64,000 nucleotides of DNA from Hoplostethus atlanticus (GCA_034670405.1 JAXDDX010000165.1:714001-778000); one strand, 5' to 3'. Counted from the first letter of the stretch, positions 49,954 through 61,625 are shown. A program made the numbers and translations. Notes: a model not told the origin generated them from the letters alone.

Positions 49954-52397
49954 AGGGATGATGGATAGAGAATGACTCACGCTCCCACTCTATGGCTCAG
50001 ACAGTCATGTAGAGACAGGGTTCAGTTTGTGCCCCTCAGCAGGATTACACGGCTAGAGTGATGACTCGGGTAATACTGAGTGAGGGCTAAAGAGAGTGAG
50101 CGAGAGCTGGGTAAAGAGTGTGTGTATGTGTGCGTGTGTGTTTATACTGTCCCCATGGTGGCTGAGTCACAACCTGATAGCCTATGTTGCTATCCCTCCC
50201 CACAGGGACAAAATCCATCAGGGCCTGGCCTTAGTGCCACCCATCCCTCTCTCCCCATTCATTTTTCTGACAGTCAGCCCTCCCTCAGCTCCTCCCCTCG
50301 TCTAACACCAGATTTTCTAACACTCTCCCTCTCCTCTTCCATTTATTCAGCTACTGGCCCCCTGCACCCACACTATCTCTCTCTCTCACTGAGATGACTT
50401 TTTCTCAACCCTTGACCCTGGTGCTACCTTATTTTCACAGTCCAACTGATGTGTCTTATCGGTGCCGCCCTTCCCTTCCCTTCCCTTACTGTAGTGATGA
50501 TGTATAACTCAGGTTGGGAAAGTTACTTTTGAAATGTAACCTGTAACACATTATTTGACTGCTTTGACTTACTTATACTTAATTACTTTCACTACTGGAT
50601 TATTTGTATTCACGAAGATAAATGAATAGTAGGTATTATTATCACCATCTCTATCTGTGACCAGTATTTCACGTTCAGTGAAATGTTTTGTAGCTATAAT
50701 CTCCTAATTAAAATGCCCTTTTCCCTTCCATACATTCTTCCAACAAGTAAGCCAACAAATAATCATCGATTTTAGTGTAGTTTTTGGCATAACTTCTATG
50801 TTGATTTCTTTTCGTGCCATAAGGTGACAAACTGTTTTCCGATAAAACGGATTCTAATGTAAGTAGACTCCAAGGCAGAGGTTTGAGGCAAGCACAGTTC
50901 AAGCCAGGAGAGACTAGATTTGTAAGTTTGAATACAAGCTTTAATGGATAATGAATCAAATGAACATTGGCGGTGGCTCCAGTTGAAATCAATGTTCATG
51001 GGTTAAAGGAGAACCCTGTGAATCTTGGATGAGCTGGAAACTCCCCCCCCCGGTATCCGTATATATATAGGGATGTGGTGGTTTGTCATTGGTTCCCTTA
51101 GAGAGAGGAAAGGAGTGTCCTGGCTTAATGGGCTGATTGAATAACAAGCAAGGCCGATTGCTGTCAGAATACCTGGAGTAACAATAAAGTAGATATGAGC
51201 CAGGTAGTCTTCCTGGTTGAACTTACACTAAGCTTCATATCTATTATTTCTCGTGATCAGCTTTCTGGTTGAAAGATTCACCGCAGTTTCAACTGTCAGC
51301 TAGTGGAAGCATGTTTCTTCATCTCTCAGTAAATTAATAATCTTTTTCCATCCGAACGAGGCAGAAGAACGCGCCTCTCCTTCCTTCCCAACAAGCTTCG
51401 CTCTCCTTTTCTTTCCTCTCAAACCAATCCTTTTTACTCACACTTCTCCTCCATTTGTTTCTCCTCATGCCCAGGAGTTTCAGTGAAATAATGACTGGAA
51501 AAAAAACATAGCGAAAATAATAAAGAGAATAAATTTAACTAGTTGGTCTGCGCAGATCAAGAGGAAGAGGAAAGCAATGGTGGAAATATATGGCATGCTT
51601 GGAAAAGAGTAATCTTAAAAGTTGATGTGGACGCCCCTTGCCCCTTCTCCGTCCCTCTTACTAATCTCATTTTCCCCCCTCCATAGGTAACATCCCCCCT
51701 GGTGTCAACCCGGAGGCATACCAGTGGTTCCAGACCGTTGACACGGATCACAGCGGCTCCATCACCCTGAAGGAGCTGAAACAGGCGCTGGTCAACTCCA
51801 ACTGGTCCGCCTTCAATGACGAGACCTGCCTCATGATGATCAGTGAGTCACACAAATGCAGCCAAATGAAATGCAGAGTGCGGTAGCTACTTGTTGCAGA
51901 ACTGCTTATACATGTTTTGATGGTGGTTCCTGGCGCAGGATGACACAATGCTGAGTTATGAAAAATACTTGGAAGGCAGATTTTACTCAATCAGGAGTCA
52001 ATAAGCCTAGTCGAGGAGTAACCCATGATTGCATCAGTGCCCATTCTCTGTCTGAGTTTCCCCACATACGAGTCAACACAAGCAATGACTGAGACCACTG
52101 ATGAGATGTCATCCATTACCATAAGGAGAAATGTGTGATTTCTCTGTTGCCTTGTGATAATGTGTGGAGAGAGATTGGTGGATGATAAGTTTACTAGTCT
52201 GGGACTGACTGTGATTGAATGTGTCACGTGTTGTGTTTCTTGTTAGACATGTTTGACAAGACGCGGTCAGGTCGCATGGACTTGTTTGGTTTCTCAGCTC
52301 TGTGGGACTTCATGCAGCAGTGGAGAGCACTGTTCCAGCAGTACGACCGAGACCGCTCAGGCTGCATCAGTGGCACAGAGCTACACCAAGGTACTCA

Positions 52398-52428
<31 letters not shown>

Positions 52429-52848
52429 CTTAAAGGTGCTATGTGTAGCATTTTTAAACATCAATATATGACTGTCAAATCAAAGAGACCATAGTTGGGA
52501 TTATTGGTAGCCTCTATCTCACACCAGTGGTATTGTCAGTGCAAGTTTTCTCAAAATTAAGACCACATTACCCATGAACCCTGTTTAACCCTCACCTCGT
52601 GTGCCTCTGGCCCGCCAGCCCTCGCCCAGATGGGCTACAACCTGAGTCCCCAGTTCACTGAGACGTTGGTGGGGCGCTTTACCGTGCGGGGCGGGCGACC
52701 TGGCATCCAGCTGGACCGGTTCATCCAGGTGTGCACCCAGCTCCAGAGCATGACCCAGGCCTTCAGGGAGAAGGACACAGCGATGTCGGGGAACATCCGC
52801 CTGAGCTATGAGGATTTCCTCTCCAGTACCGTCATCAAGCTCATGTGA
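48845..52848 (+). CDS. pef1: Peflin, penta-EF-hand calcium-binding protein
   Basis: Peflin is a cytosolic penta-EF-hand protein that pairs with ALG-2 (PDCD6) in a calcium-dependent way. The pair acts as an adaptor for CUL3-KLHL12 at COPII sites. I join five coding exons by GT-AG sites: 48,845-48,865, 49,522-49,777, 51,687-51,842, 52,247-52,390 and 52,619-52,848. The frame stays open and gives 268 aa, against about 284 in human. MSFHYGQ leads into a Gly/Pro/Tyr-rich N-terminal region of GGPYGG-type repeats (residues 8-92), the family hallmark. EF1 loop [12 protein letters not shown] is at 111-122. EF2-like [11 protein letters not shown] starts at 146. EF3 loop [12 protein letters not shown] is at 178-189, and degenerate EF4-EF5 follow in the last exon ([29 protein letters not shown]). 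The C-terminus STVIKLM differs from mammalian TASRML. Introns 2 and 4 hold microsatellites and intron 4 also a MITE. Identity is secure; exon ends are inferred. Confidence 0.93.
49893..49951. repeat. (CT)n microsatellite in pef1 intron 2
   Basis: Nearly perfect CT run of about 29 units, 115 bp after the exon 2 donor. Confidence 0.95.
49960..51686 (+). other. Remainder of pef1 intron 2
   Basis: Unique sequence with a TTCCC run near 50,470-50,490. No further exon or recognised transposon. The acceptor CCCCTCCATAG ends at 51,686. Confidence 0.6.
52401..52428. repeat. (GT)n microsatellite in pef1 intron 4
   Basis: GT run of about 14 units just after the exon 4 donor. Confidence 0.95.
52430..52590 (+). 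mobile_element. Family C MITE fragment in pef1 intron 4
   Basis: It begins TTAAAGGTGCTATGTGTAGC, the family C terminus. The interior matches the 41.05-kb copy (GGGATTATTGGTAGCCTCTA, GTGGTATTGTCAGTGCAAG, CCACATTACCCATGAACCCT). Its other half is missing. It fills most of the intron, ending about 30 bases before exon 5. Confidence 0.65.
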
Positions 52849-55100
52849 GCCTCCAGCCACTGGCTATCCCGATTGTGCTCAGTTTCCCAAACTGTCCCAC
52901 AAGTGCCCCCTGATGTTGGTGTATTTGTGTGCCAGTACACATTCCAAGGCCTTTTGCTGTAAATAGATAAAGTCTAACATCACGGAAGTTCAATAGTGAC
53001 TATTTATGGAGGAGGCTAAAGCCCTTTCTAGATGGCATAAGTTTCACCAGGAGCAATCAGAAAAGTGATAGTGGCTTCATAACATCTATCACTTTAGAGG
53101 TCGGTCCGAACTGTTTTAATATCACCATAGAAACCGTGGTGACTATTAACAAGCCACTGTGCAGAACTATGATGGCATGCACAGTTATGCTTCTCACTTC
53201 TAATGCTGATGCCATCTGGATTGGGTTTATGGTGAGGTTAATATATCCAAGAAGGCACCTCATGTTTAATTAACTAGCTGTGGATCATACAGCAGCAATA
53301 CCCACACGTCCTTCAGGACCGAATCAGTGCAACTTGACAAGTGGAGAACAGGAAGAACAGGATGTTCACTGGGGAGAATGTTCTCTCCTGCTAGAGTACT
53401 TGCATTTGACTGCAGTAGAGTGACTGTTCTTTGTGGTATTAACTATACATATCGTGTGAACTTGTTCACATGCAGCCTTAACATTTTCCTGTGCCATTAA
53501 AACACTGTGTACCCTTTTGAATTCACATACAGTATATCAGGTATTCAGCATTTCCACAGGGTACTGCCATTTCATGTTTGCACATTATATTGAGAGGCAC
53601 TGTGTCATTTACCAAAAAAAGGTCACCAATTTAATTAATACCATCTTAATTTCACCCTCCCACTTAGTGGGGTTTTCTTCTCTATTGAAGATTTGTACAT
53701 AATTAATTTGGAGCCGATAGTTATAATTAATGTATTGATTAGTATTACATAAACAGAGTTAACCAGTTAACCACTAACCCAACTACCATATGGAAAACTG
53801 TGCCAAGAGACCCTGAGAAACAAACAACTGTTTATTATTTTTGCCATTATTTTGATCAGTTTCATCTCAGTGAAATGGGAACTTCAATCATTGTGGGGCC
53901 AATACTTTGTGTCTGTATTTAGAATCTAATGCATTTTTCCCAAGATGTATTTGAAAATCAGCAACATGTCATTGAATGTTCATGCCAAAAATTAGTAAAT
54001 GCTTTTATTATCACGTTTTGATGTATTCATATTCTTTATAAAGGCTCCAATTGAAAGGTTGTCTAAAGGATATAGCTGATCTAATGCAAAGGGTAGAATA
54101 TTGGAAAAAGAAATTCAGAACTTTATGTACAAACAAGTGTAGCAGTACCACGAGGATACCACTTTACTGTCAATATGACAAATTCAATAAATGGTGGCAA
54201 TAGTTTATAGTAGTAGTAACCCACAGTAGAGCGCCGGTTGTATGCACTTGACAGGTATTGGCAGGGATTTGAGATATTGCTGGTCTAAAAAGCCACAGAG
54301 CAGTAACTGAGTACTGAAACTGAGAAAAAATGACTTCAAAAGTGTTGTTACAAAAGCAGACTGTATTTCATTTGACAACATTTATGGGTAGAATTACTGT
54401 CGATATGAAATGTAAACCCTGATCATGACCATTGTACTTAAAAACATCCCAAATTCCAAATGAATTTTGCAAGGAATGCATACTTCACAAACATCCCTTT
54501 ATCTCTATCACCCCCCAACACACAGTGTATCATTCATTTAAAAAATCATTAATGTATGAAAGCTTAAGCATGCTTGCACACAGATATCATTCCAGTCTTC
54601 ATTGAAGCAGCTGTGTTTTACCTGAAATTATAATTTTCTTTACATTCAATCAATAATAAATATCATATCATATCCAAGAAAAGCATTGTGAATGTCTAAC
54701 GTAGGAGATATGAGTCTTTCTTCAGTGTTAACTAATCTATTAAAAGCAACTAAAGACAAAAGCTCAACATAGTATAATAAACTTTTGATAAATTTCTGAT
54801 GATTAAAATCCAACTACAAATGCCGATTTACATCTTCTCAGCTGTCATGAAATCACACGGGAAGCTCAAGTACATCTCATTTGAACATATCGGTAGCTGG
54901 GCCGCCTGCAGAGGGAGTGTTGAGGCATATACCACCAGAAGTGCTGGTCTGATGCCGAAGTCACTCTTCACACTCGCCGTCACTCTTTAGGGTCAAAACC
55001 TGTGGGTAGGGAGTGTATTCTGGGATGTTACTCCCAGAACTCAGGGTGGGATTGGGATTGTGTACCTCTCACTTAGACAGTAGCATCTGGTGTGGGCCTG
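52849..55100 (+). other. pef1 3' UTR and following intergenic DNA
   Basis: Candidate polyadenylation signals are ATTAAA at 53,496 and AATAAA at 54,186, so the 3' UTR may be about 0.65-1.35 kb. The rest to 55,100 is unique AT-rich DNA with no exon. A CTCF-like sequence (minus strand ACATCAGGGGGCACT, two mismatches to the core) lies near 52,901-52,920. Confidence 0.5.
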
Positions 55101-55104
55101 GTAG

Positions 55105-55507
55105 CTAAAGCTGCACTTGGCAACTCAATATTTTGGTCGCCTAGAGTGTCAGCAGGAAGTTTCTTCATTACCCAGCAATCATCTAACGTGACATCAGTAA
55201 ACTCAATTTCAATTTAGTGGCTGGTAGATTGTGGAAAGAAAATCTTTTTCATTCAGGTTCAGCCATTATTGGCGAGTCCAGCTTGTTTGCAGGTGTTTAG
55301 GAGACAGTTTTTTATTTCGACCTTCATCACTGCAGAGACAATTTCCCGCCAAAGACCATACCTGACACCGGAAATCAATTTGGGCAAGTATGGCGAATCT
55401 ACAGGATCACAATTAAAGGGGATGGGATGCTTTTCTCTGTTCAGTCCCAATTTGATTTGTGATTTAGACTGATAAAAGGGTGTATTTTTGCCTAGTGCAG
55501 CTTTAAA
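55105..55507. mobile_element. MITE-like element, family B, most complete copy
   Basis: The left end TAAAGCTGCACTTGGCAA and the right end TTGCCTAGTGCAGCTTTAAA form inverted termini of about 18-20 bp with one mismatch. The roughly 400-bp interior shares blocks with copies near 2.4 and 14.9 kb. It has no transposase. The 84- and 67-codon frames within it are not genes. Confidence 0.75.
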
Positions 55508-55509
55508 TC

Positions 55510-57495
55510 TCATTTACCAATACACAAGATCTATCTTATCAACTATCCTGGCCCTGATAAGGTCAGTGGTAAGGCAGAACGGCACTTGTCATGTTGTTTC
55601 CCACTGGGAATGAGCACGTTTAATTCCAGCTGACCTGGCCTGAGCAAATGCCAATTCATGCATCTGCAATATGGACAGCACAGATTGATTAAAAAAAACA
55701 AAACATTTGTTTCAGCACATGACACATAATCTCCCACACACAATTATCTAAGAACCACAGCAGTTCCAGCAGTCATTGAAATATCAATAATACAGACATT
55801 TGGATGGCAGCATGTATTGGCTTTTTACCAGTGGTCAATGAGTCAAATCTGGCCGTAGCTCCCGACATGACAGGCTACGTTCTAATAACTAGAGATCAAC
55901 CCTATATGCATGGATAGTTTTGTGGGAAACACGCCCACTGAGCAGCTTGTGGCGCTAGTCACACAAATATCAGTGTTATCGATCATAAAGCTCTTTACAA
56001 AGCACATTTACGTATCTTATACCCAGACACTGCAGCCGCTTGGTGGGATATTTTCATCCACCCTGTATAGTTCACATAGTTTTCTGTTCACATGTTTCCC
56101 CCTGGCTGACTGAAATGTACAGTTTCTCAGCATCCTGTATACGCAGTTTAAAATAAACAAGAGCAAAGCCTCTAAACGTGTCTCCGAGGGCTTGTTATCC
56201 AAGTGGAAAAGTTTGTGCCCTGTCAGTGTATGATACAATACTGTCAGATCATGGTCATGGATCATGTTCTTTGATGGGATGATTTTGTGCTCAAATACCA
56301 TCAAATGCACAGAAAGGGCTCGTATTTTTATGGCTCTCTGAGTTGTTTTAATGCATGGAAGGGATAGAACAGGCGTCCAGGTATCCCATGTTGAGTTTGT
56401 TAGGTGCACAGGAACACATCCACCTTAGACTATACATACTTTTCAGGTTGCTTGATATAAAAGCAAGCCAGTCTTTTGATGTGCTTCTCTTCTCCCCTTC
56501 AGCTTGATAAGATAAATAAGACTAAGAGAAGTTAAAACTTGAATGATCGCGTAGGAAATAAGGGCAACAACGACAAATAAAGCAGTGTATAACAATGAGG
56601 AGGAAATGAATGAATAGGTAAGGTGTATTTCCTTTGCTTAGGTTTCTGAGGGCCTGGTGGGCTTGCCCTGCAGGAAAGACAAGGAATCATGAAGGGGTTT
56701 GAGACAGGTGTCATGAAGAGATGTTCCTGGAGCTGGTAGTCACTGTAGACCGAGACCTCGAGGTGCTGCTGAGAGGAGGGAGGGCCGGGAGGGAACTTGC
56801 AGTACAGAAGTGGTGGAGCAAATGAAGAGGAAGACCAGGCAAACTGAGAGAGACTGGATGATAGTGAGGAGGCGGGCGCGAGGAGAGTACGGAAAATGAC
56901 AAGGGGGGAGGGAGGGGGTGTAAATAAAGGGAATAAAGGGAGGTAGAATGAGTAATGGCAAATTGAATGCAGTGGAAGACAGTGAGGAAATTCCAGTGCG
57001 GAAGCAGGATTAAGATGAGAAATGGTAAATGGAGGAGGAAAAGGTGGAGGAGGTGAAGGAGGGGAGGACAAGGAGGAGGATGAATTTGAGGTAACTATAG
57101 GTTCATAAAAAAAGGAGTTAGAAGACGATGGAGACTGTGGAATTAAAAGTAAAGCACGTCGTGGGTTAAAGTTCTGAGTCATCTTATCTTATCTCTTGTG
57201 AAAAATAAGGATAGAGACATCTGTAGATTGCAGGTGATTTGGATCAGATACTGAAGTGTAGCTCTTGCCATTGAGGAAAAGCAGCAGAGGTGGAAAGAGT
57301 AATGACATATTTTACTCCAGCACAAGTACTGCTTTTTCAATTTGATTTTACTTGTCAGAAGAAGACCGCTTTTAGAAAATGACTCAAGTAAAAGCAAGAG
57401 TTGCTTGCGCTTAACTTACTTATGTACTTTTCATTGTATTTAATTATCTATCTGCCTATTTAATTATCTGCTGGTCTGATTCTTGAGTAACCCCT
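55510..57495. other. Gene-free stretch with purine-rich DNA
   Basis: No exon is supported. From about 56,730 to 57,130 the + strand is GA-rich, which produces a 216-codon serine/proline-rich minus-strand frame. That frame has no domain or splice context. Confidence 0.6.
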
Positions 57496-57499
57496 GTTA

Positions 57500-57583
57500 G
57501 AAGTAGAGGTAGTAGTAGCAGCAGTAATAGTAGTAGTAATAGAAGTAGCAGTAGTAGAAGTACTAGTAGTAGAGGTCGTACTA
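57500..57583. repeat. (TAG)n trinucleotide repeat
   Basis: Imperfect TAG/CAG units in tandem just upstream of the smim12 promoter. Confidence 0.85.
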
Positions 57584-57599
57584 AATAGTGTACTAAACA

Positions 57600-57777
57600 A
57601 TTTGACCACCTGAGGGCGCTAAACTACAAACGAATTTAGTTGGAATGCGGCGATTGGTTGGATCTAGTAAGGGTTCCCTGTGTTACAGCCAATAGAATGT
57701 AACCAGGAAGCGGGCGTGCTGAAGTCAAACGGAAGTTGCGTTGAATCCACCGCATTGTCAACGTGCTAACGGTAAAG
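57600..57777 (+). promoter_or_regulatory. Likely smim12 promoter and non-coding first exon
   Basis: An inverted CCAAT (ATTGG at 57,653), a CCAAT at 57,689, a GC-rich GCGGGCGTG and an ETS-type CGGAAG at 57,730 cluster upstream of a strong donor, GGTAAAG|GTGAGT, at 57,777/57,778. This suggests a short untranslated exon ending at 57,777 and spliced to the acceptor at about 58,991. Confidence 0.6.
57606..57620 (+). promoter_or_regulatory. CTCF-like motif at the smim12 promoter
   Basis: CCACCTGAGGGCGCT matches the CTCF core at 14 of 15 positions. It lies about 120 bp upstream of the predicted transcription start area. Confidence 0.5.
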
Positions 57778-58991
57778 GTGAGTGACTGTCTTTGAAATAA
57801 CGTTATCATTGAGGGAATACATAAGAGGGGTATACACAGTAGAGGGTCACACGGGAAAATCACAAGAAATTATTTTTTAGGTTGTCGCAGTCAAGCCAGC
57901 CCCGGTGTTGTTTGTTTTTTCAAATGTAGCTGCGTGAGCACGCGTAGCTTCCAGACAGCCTTTCCAGTCTGAACACTGTCGTCAACAGTCTAATCCTGTT
58001 ACAAACAATTGTATTTAAATCTCGCTTGCACATACCCATTAACAATCCGCCCTTCCCAGCAAACAAATGCAGACAAACTCGATACGCAGTCCTTCCAAGG
58101 ATCTCAACTCATCTGTTTTAGAAGGCAGTGCCAACCGGTCTCTCGTATAGGGAGAACGTCACGCCAAAGTCCATGAAAAAAACATGCTACGGTAATGTTG
58201 CGTTGCTTATCGACAAAGCCACATAGCTGGTAAAATAAAACGTAAGACCTTTTACTTATCGTTAGTAGCCACTGCTCACTTCGGCGTGCATCAACTACAC
58301 CAAGCAGCACGTAATACAATTATAACACCGATTTGGTTCGCCAAGATCCCACGAGAGAACCGAACATAACGAGGCTATATTCACTCCAGAGGTTTTGTTT
58401 TGGCTGCTGATATTTGAGACAAATAGCGAGCTTTTTAGTTATTATGTAAGTGTATGTACGCTGTTTGGGAACTTGTCAGATTCAACATTTGTTTTGAATG
58501 TCTATAGGCGTGTTGTTGGGAGAAGGTGAGTAGGGCTTTCCAAGGACGTTTATGTCACTGGTGGCCGGGTCTGTCCAGTCAGTGGGACAAGGCCCGGCGT
58601 CTCCATAGGGAATTTGAGATTTATGAGTGCATTGAAATAAGAAATTCCAGTCCATGTTAAAACTGATTTTATTGTTTGTATTCACATACGGGCTGCTTAA
58701 ATTGAGTTTAATTTACCAGGTTTTATTTCAGTAAACTACAGTGTAGTTTATGGTTTACAACTTTTCATAACTAAAACTAAATTTTTCATTTGTCAGTGTG
58801 GAATTATGTGGTCATTTTTTTAGGACACTTAACTTCAACTCTCCAACTCTCCATAGGGTGGCGTTAATCTGTGTCAACACAGATATTTTTGAATGAGAAC
58901 GATACTGCCTCATCACTGCTCAAACTGCAATGTCATACATTTCATGTAATTTAAGCCAAATTCCACTTACTGTCCATTCTCATTTCCCCAG
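57778..58991 (+). other. Likely smim12 5' UTR intron
   Basis: Bounded by GTGAGT at 57,778 and CATTTCCCCAG at 58,991. Unique sequence with no recognised element. The following exon would start at 58,992 and reach the ATG after 38 bases. Confidence 0.5.
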
Positions 58992-59029
58992 TGGAGCACC
59001 TGTAGGCTAGCCCAGAACCGTGTGCAGCC

Positions 59030-59305
59030 ATGTGGCCTGTGCTATGGACGGCCATGCGGACCTACGCCCCCTACATCACCTTCCCTGTGGCCTTCGTGGT
59101 CGGGGCAGTGGGCTACCACCTGGAGTGGTTCATCAGGGGCACCCCCAAACCTCGGGAGGAGGAGAAGAGCATCTTGGAACTGAGGGAGGAGAGGAAGCTG
59201 CAGGAACAAGGAGAGACGGATGGCACCCAGGTCCTTAGCCTGAAAGAGAAACTGGAGTTCACGCCCAGAGCAGCTCTGAATAGGAACCGACCTGAAAAGA
59301 GCTAA
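59030..59305 (+). CDS. smim12: Small integral membrane protein 12
   Basis: A 91-aa protein in one coding exon that matches SMIM12 almost throughout (human form is 92 aa). [20 protein letters not shown] begins it and [17 protein letters not shown] follows, giving one hydrophobic segment at about residues 14-33. Then comes a charged cytosolic-type region, [18 protein letters not shown], probably helical, and the conserved tail [22 protein letters not shown]. The biochemical role of SMIM12 is not established. The start is the only in-frame ATG in a conserved position. The ORF is intact and high in third-position GC, like the connexin exons. SMIM12 also sits beside the GJB3-5/GJA4 cluster in human, supporting both calls. 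The likely first exon is non-coding and 1.2 kb upstream. Confidence 0.95.
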   Translation: MWPVLWTAMRTYAPYITFPVAFVVGAVGYHLEWFIRGTPKPREEEKSILELREERKLQEQGETDGTQVLSLKEKLEFTPRAALNRNRPEKS

Positions 59306-59370
59306 CCGTTCCTGGATTGAGAGACTCTCACCACCCCCCAGCACTAATGCTCAATCCAGTGCTTGGAGGT

Positions 59371-60283
59371 AAAGGAAAAATCCACCCTAAAACACTTGAA
59401 CTCTGTTAAAGCTAAGCCATTGGCGATTTGTATTTGTATTTGTACCTTGTATTGCTGGGTCCATTTTGTTGTTTGGCAGTGTATTTTTCATATTCCCATG
59501 ATTAATTGGCCAGACATAGACAACGTCACATCAATATATTTATAGCTCAGCTGCAATGGAGTTTAATAAGAGAGAAATTTGGTCTAAAACATCAACGGTA
59601 AGCATCACGTTTTCATGTCAGTAACACAGACTTGAAGAGCAAGGGCTTCTTTCAGCTGATGATGCGTTTAGGTCTAATGAGAGATGTAAATATGAGCTTC
59701 CGAGTGGGAAATACCATTTCCTATTCGGTTCATCCAGGATATATAGCAACTTCAGGAAGGCTCCAATATCTCCTGCCTGGCGGTACAAATAACCAAAGAG
59801 TGTCAAACATGGTTGCCGTGAATCTACCAAAGTCCAGGTAATGAAAATAATAATTACTAGTCATATTCACACAAGTACGCACAATCATTTTATGATTAAC
59901 TAGAAATACCTGCTGCAGTTTGTTTGGTTGACAAAGCACCTTGTTGCTATGGCGCTAGCTAGCAATAGCCGAGGCCTTCCCAACAAGTTGAACGTGTGAA
60001 TGCTTCCAGGTCGGGAAATCATCTTTCCGCGGCGTCCGACATGACATGACTGCAGCAGCAAGTTCAACAAGTTCGCACCTTTTCTCTTGGCTTTGTAATA
60101 AGGCATTCTGGGACATGTAGGAAATCACCAACTGAAGTAGATTTCGCAGGTCGAGGGAAAGTGGAAACAACAAAAAAGTAAATTCCAACACTTCATCACA
60201 GAATAACTCCTGGAATTTGTTGACCATCACAGATTCAGGATATATAACAGTTTAAGAGTATCTGAGGGTGGAATTTCCCTTTT
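59371..60283. mobile_element. MITE-like element, family A, copy 2
   Basis: About 913 bp between AAAGGAAAAATCCACCCT and the inverted right end GGGTGGAATTTCCCTTT. Shared blocks with the 34.7-kb copy are CATTTTGTTGTTTGGCAGTG, CAGCTGCAATGGAGTTTAAT and ATTCTGGGACATGTAGGAAA. The middle part differs from that copy. It begins 66 bp after the smim12 stop, so it probably lies in the smim12 3' UTR. No transposase is present. Confidence 0.7.
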
Positions 60284-60289
60284 TTAAAG

Positions 60290-61240
60290 GGGGTGAGCCA
60301 AATCACCCAACCTTCTAATCCACATTGGCCACGCAATGTCACTCCTGTGTACCTAAAGCCTTGGCATGCCCATGCAATCATCAGACACTTGGGAAGCTAA
60401 AGGGTTATTAGAAAGTGAGTACTTATTTTAGGTAAATGTAGCCTATATGAAATAAGACTGTGATTCACTGAACTTTCCCATACTACTGCACATGCTTGTT
60501 GCGTTGATTATTAACCAAAGCCACTGTAATCAGATACACTGCACAAAGCTATGTGACTGTATAGGGGATCTCTGACCGCTTTCGTCTGGACATTCAAAAA
60601 TCAGTGGCATGGTTTGATGTGATTCGGTCTGTTTGCCTTCAGTTTACATTTACACAACTAGACAGAATGTGTCTGTTTTATAGTAGTGTAGATGTGGCGC
60701 TGTGAGACAAGTTTAATTGTGGCTTCGCTATCAAAGCACTTGAATGTCATCTTCTGCATGAAAAGGGGATTATTCCATACAACGAGCCTGTCAGAAAGTG
60801 TGCTATTTTACTCTGGATATAACAGCGTTCCTGTTTGTGAACATAATGGGAGGAGGGAAAGATGAGTCTTTGCTGTAGTCCTTTTCATTTCAATTCATGT
60901 TGGGGGTTTTTTAAATGTTCATGATGGCATATGACAACATGAGAGAAGAGTGTGGGAGCTCTCGGGAAGTTCAAGCTTTTTAGTCCCATCGCCTGTAATA
61001 AAGCCATACACACTTTACTTTCATTTTAGAAAGTCTGCATGGATGATTTGGGCACTGCTGTGTTTTATGATGTGTCATAATATGCTGAATATGCTGAAAA
61101 TGTATGCCCTATTGAAATGAGTATCGTTGCTGTGTTCAGTCATGTAATAAAGAATTGTCTTACAGAATGTTGAGATGTTTTCCCCCCCCCCTATATCACT
61201 GGCACTACTAGTGAATAGAAAGTAATAAAGTTTCAGTTTT
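60290..61240 (+). other. smim12 3' UTR or flanking DNA with poly(A) signals
   Basis: AATAAA hexamers occur at 60,997, 61,146 and 61,224. If used, the smim12 3' UTR is about 1.7-1.9 kb and contains the family A MITE. No other exon is recognised. Confidence 0.45.
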
Positions 61241-61247
61241 TGTTTAG

Positions 61248-61625
61248 ATGTTTATCCAGACATTCACGTAAAACAATATCGCCTCCAAGGACAGGAATCA
61301 ACGTCAAAGGAAGGAACCAATGACCCCTCGGTCATACAGCTCCAAGCAGGAAATGATACTCCAGGGAAAATGGACAATGCAGTGACAAATATCGAAACCA
61401 CCAACTCACTTTCATTTTTCAATCAGGTCACTTTCCAGAAAGTTGGTCAGTTTATGTACTCTGCCTTTTGGAAGGAAGTACTCTGAGGGGAACACCACTC
61501 AATTTGAAGATTCAAACATGTTATTCCCGTGGGCTGCAACGGATAACTCTGCATTTGTGAACGACTCGGGCAAAGCTGACAGAGAAGCAAGTCCAATAGG
61601 TGACTTAAAGATGTGCAGCCTGTAA
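61248..61625 (+). pseudogene. Possible decayed coding exon, unidentified
   Basis: After an acceptor-like TTTCAGTTTTTGTTTAG (to 61,247), an open frame reads DVYPDIHVKQYRLQ through DNAVTNIETTNSLSFFNQ to a stop at about 61,487. From about 61,443 an overlapping second frame (+1) continues with protein-like composition, EGNTTQFEDSNMLFPWAATD through ASPIGDLKMCSL, to a stop at 61,625. Both parts are hydrophilic, without low complexity, resembling a cytoplasmic tail. No family is recognised and no upstream exon was found. Chance open frames are a real alternative. Confidence 0.25.

Noticed and set aside
56532-57182. 216-codon minus-strand frame, the longest in the window
   Set aside because: It results from a GA-rich + strand; proline/serine runs and no conserved motif.
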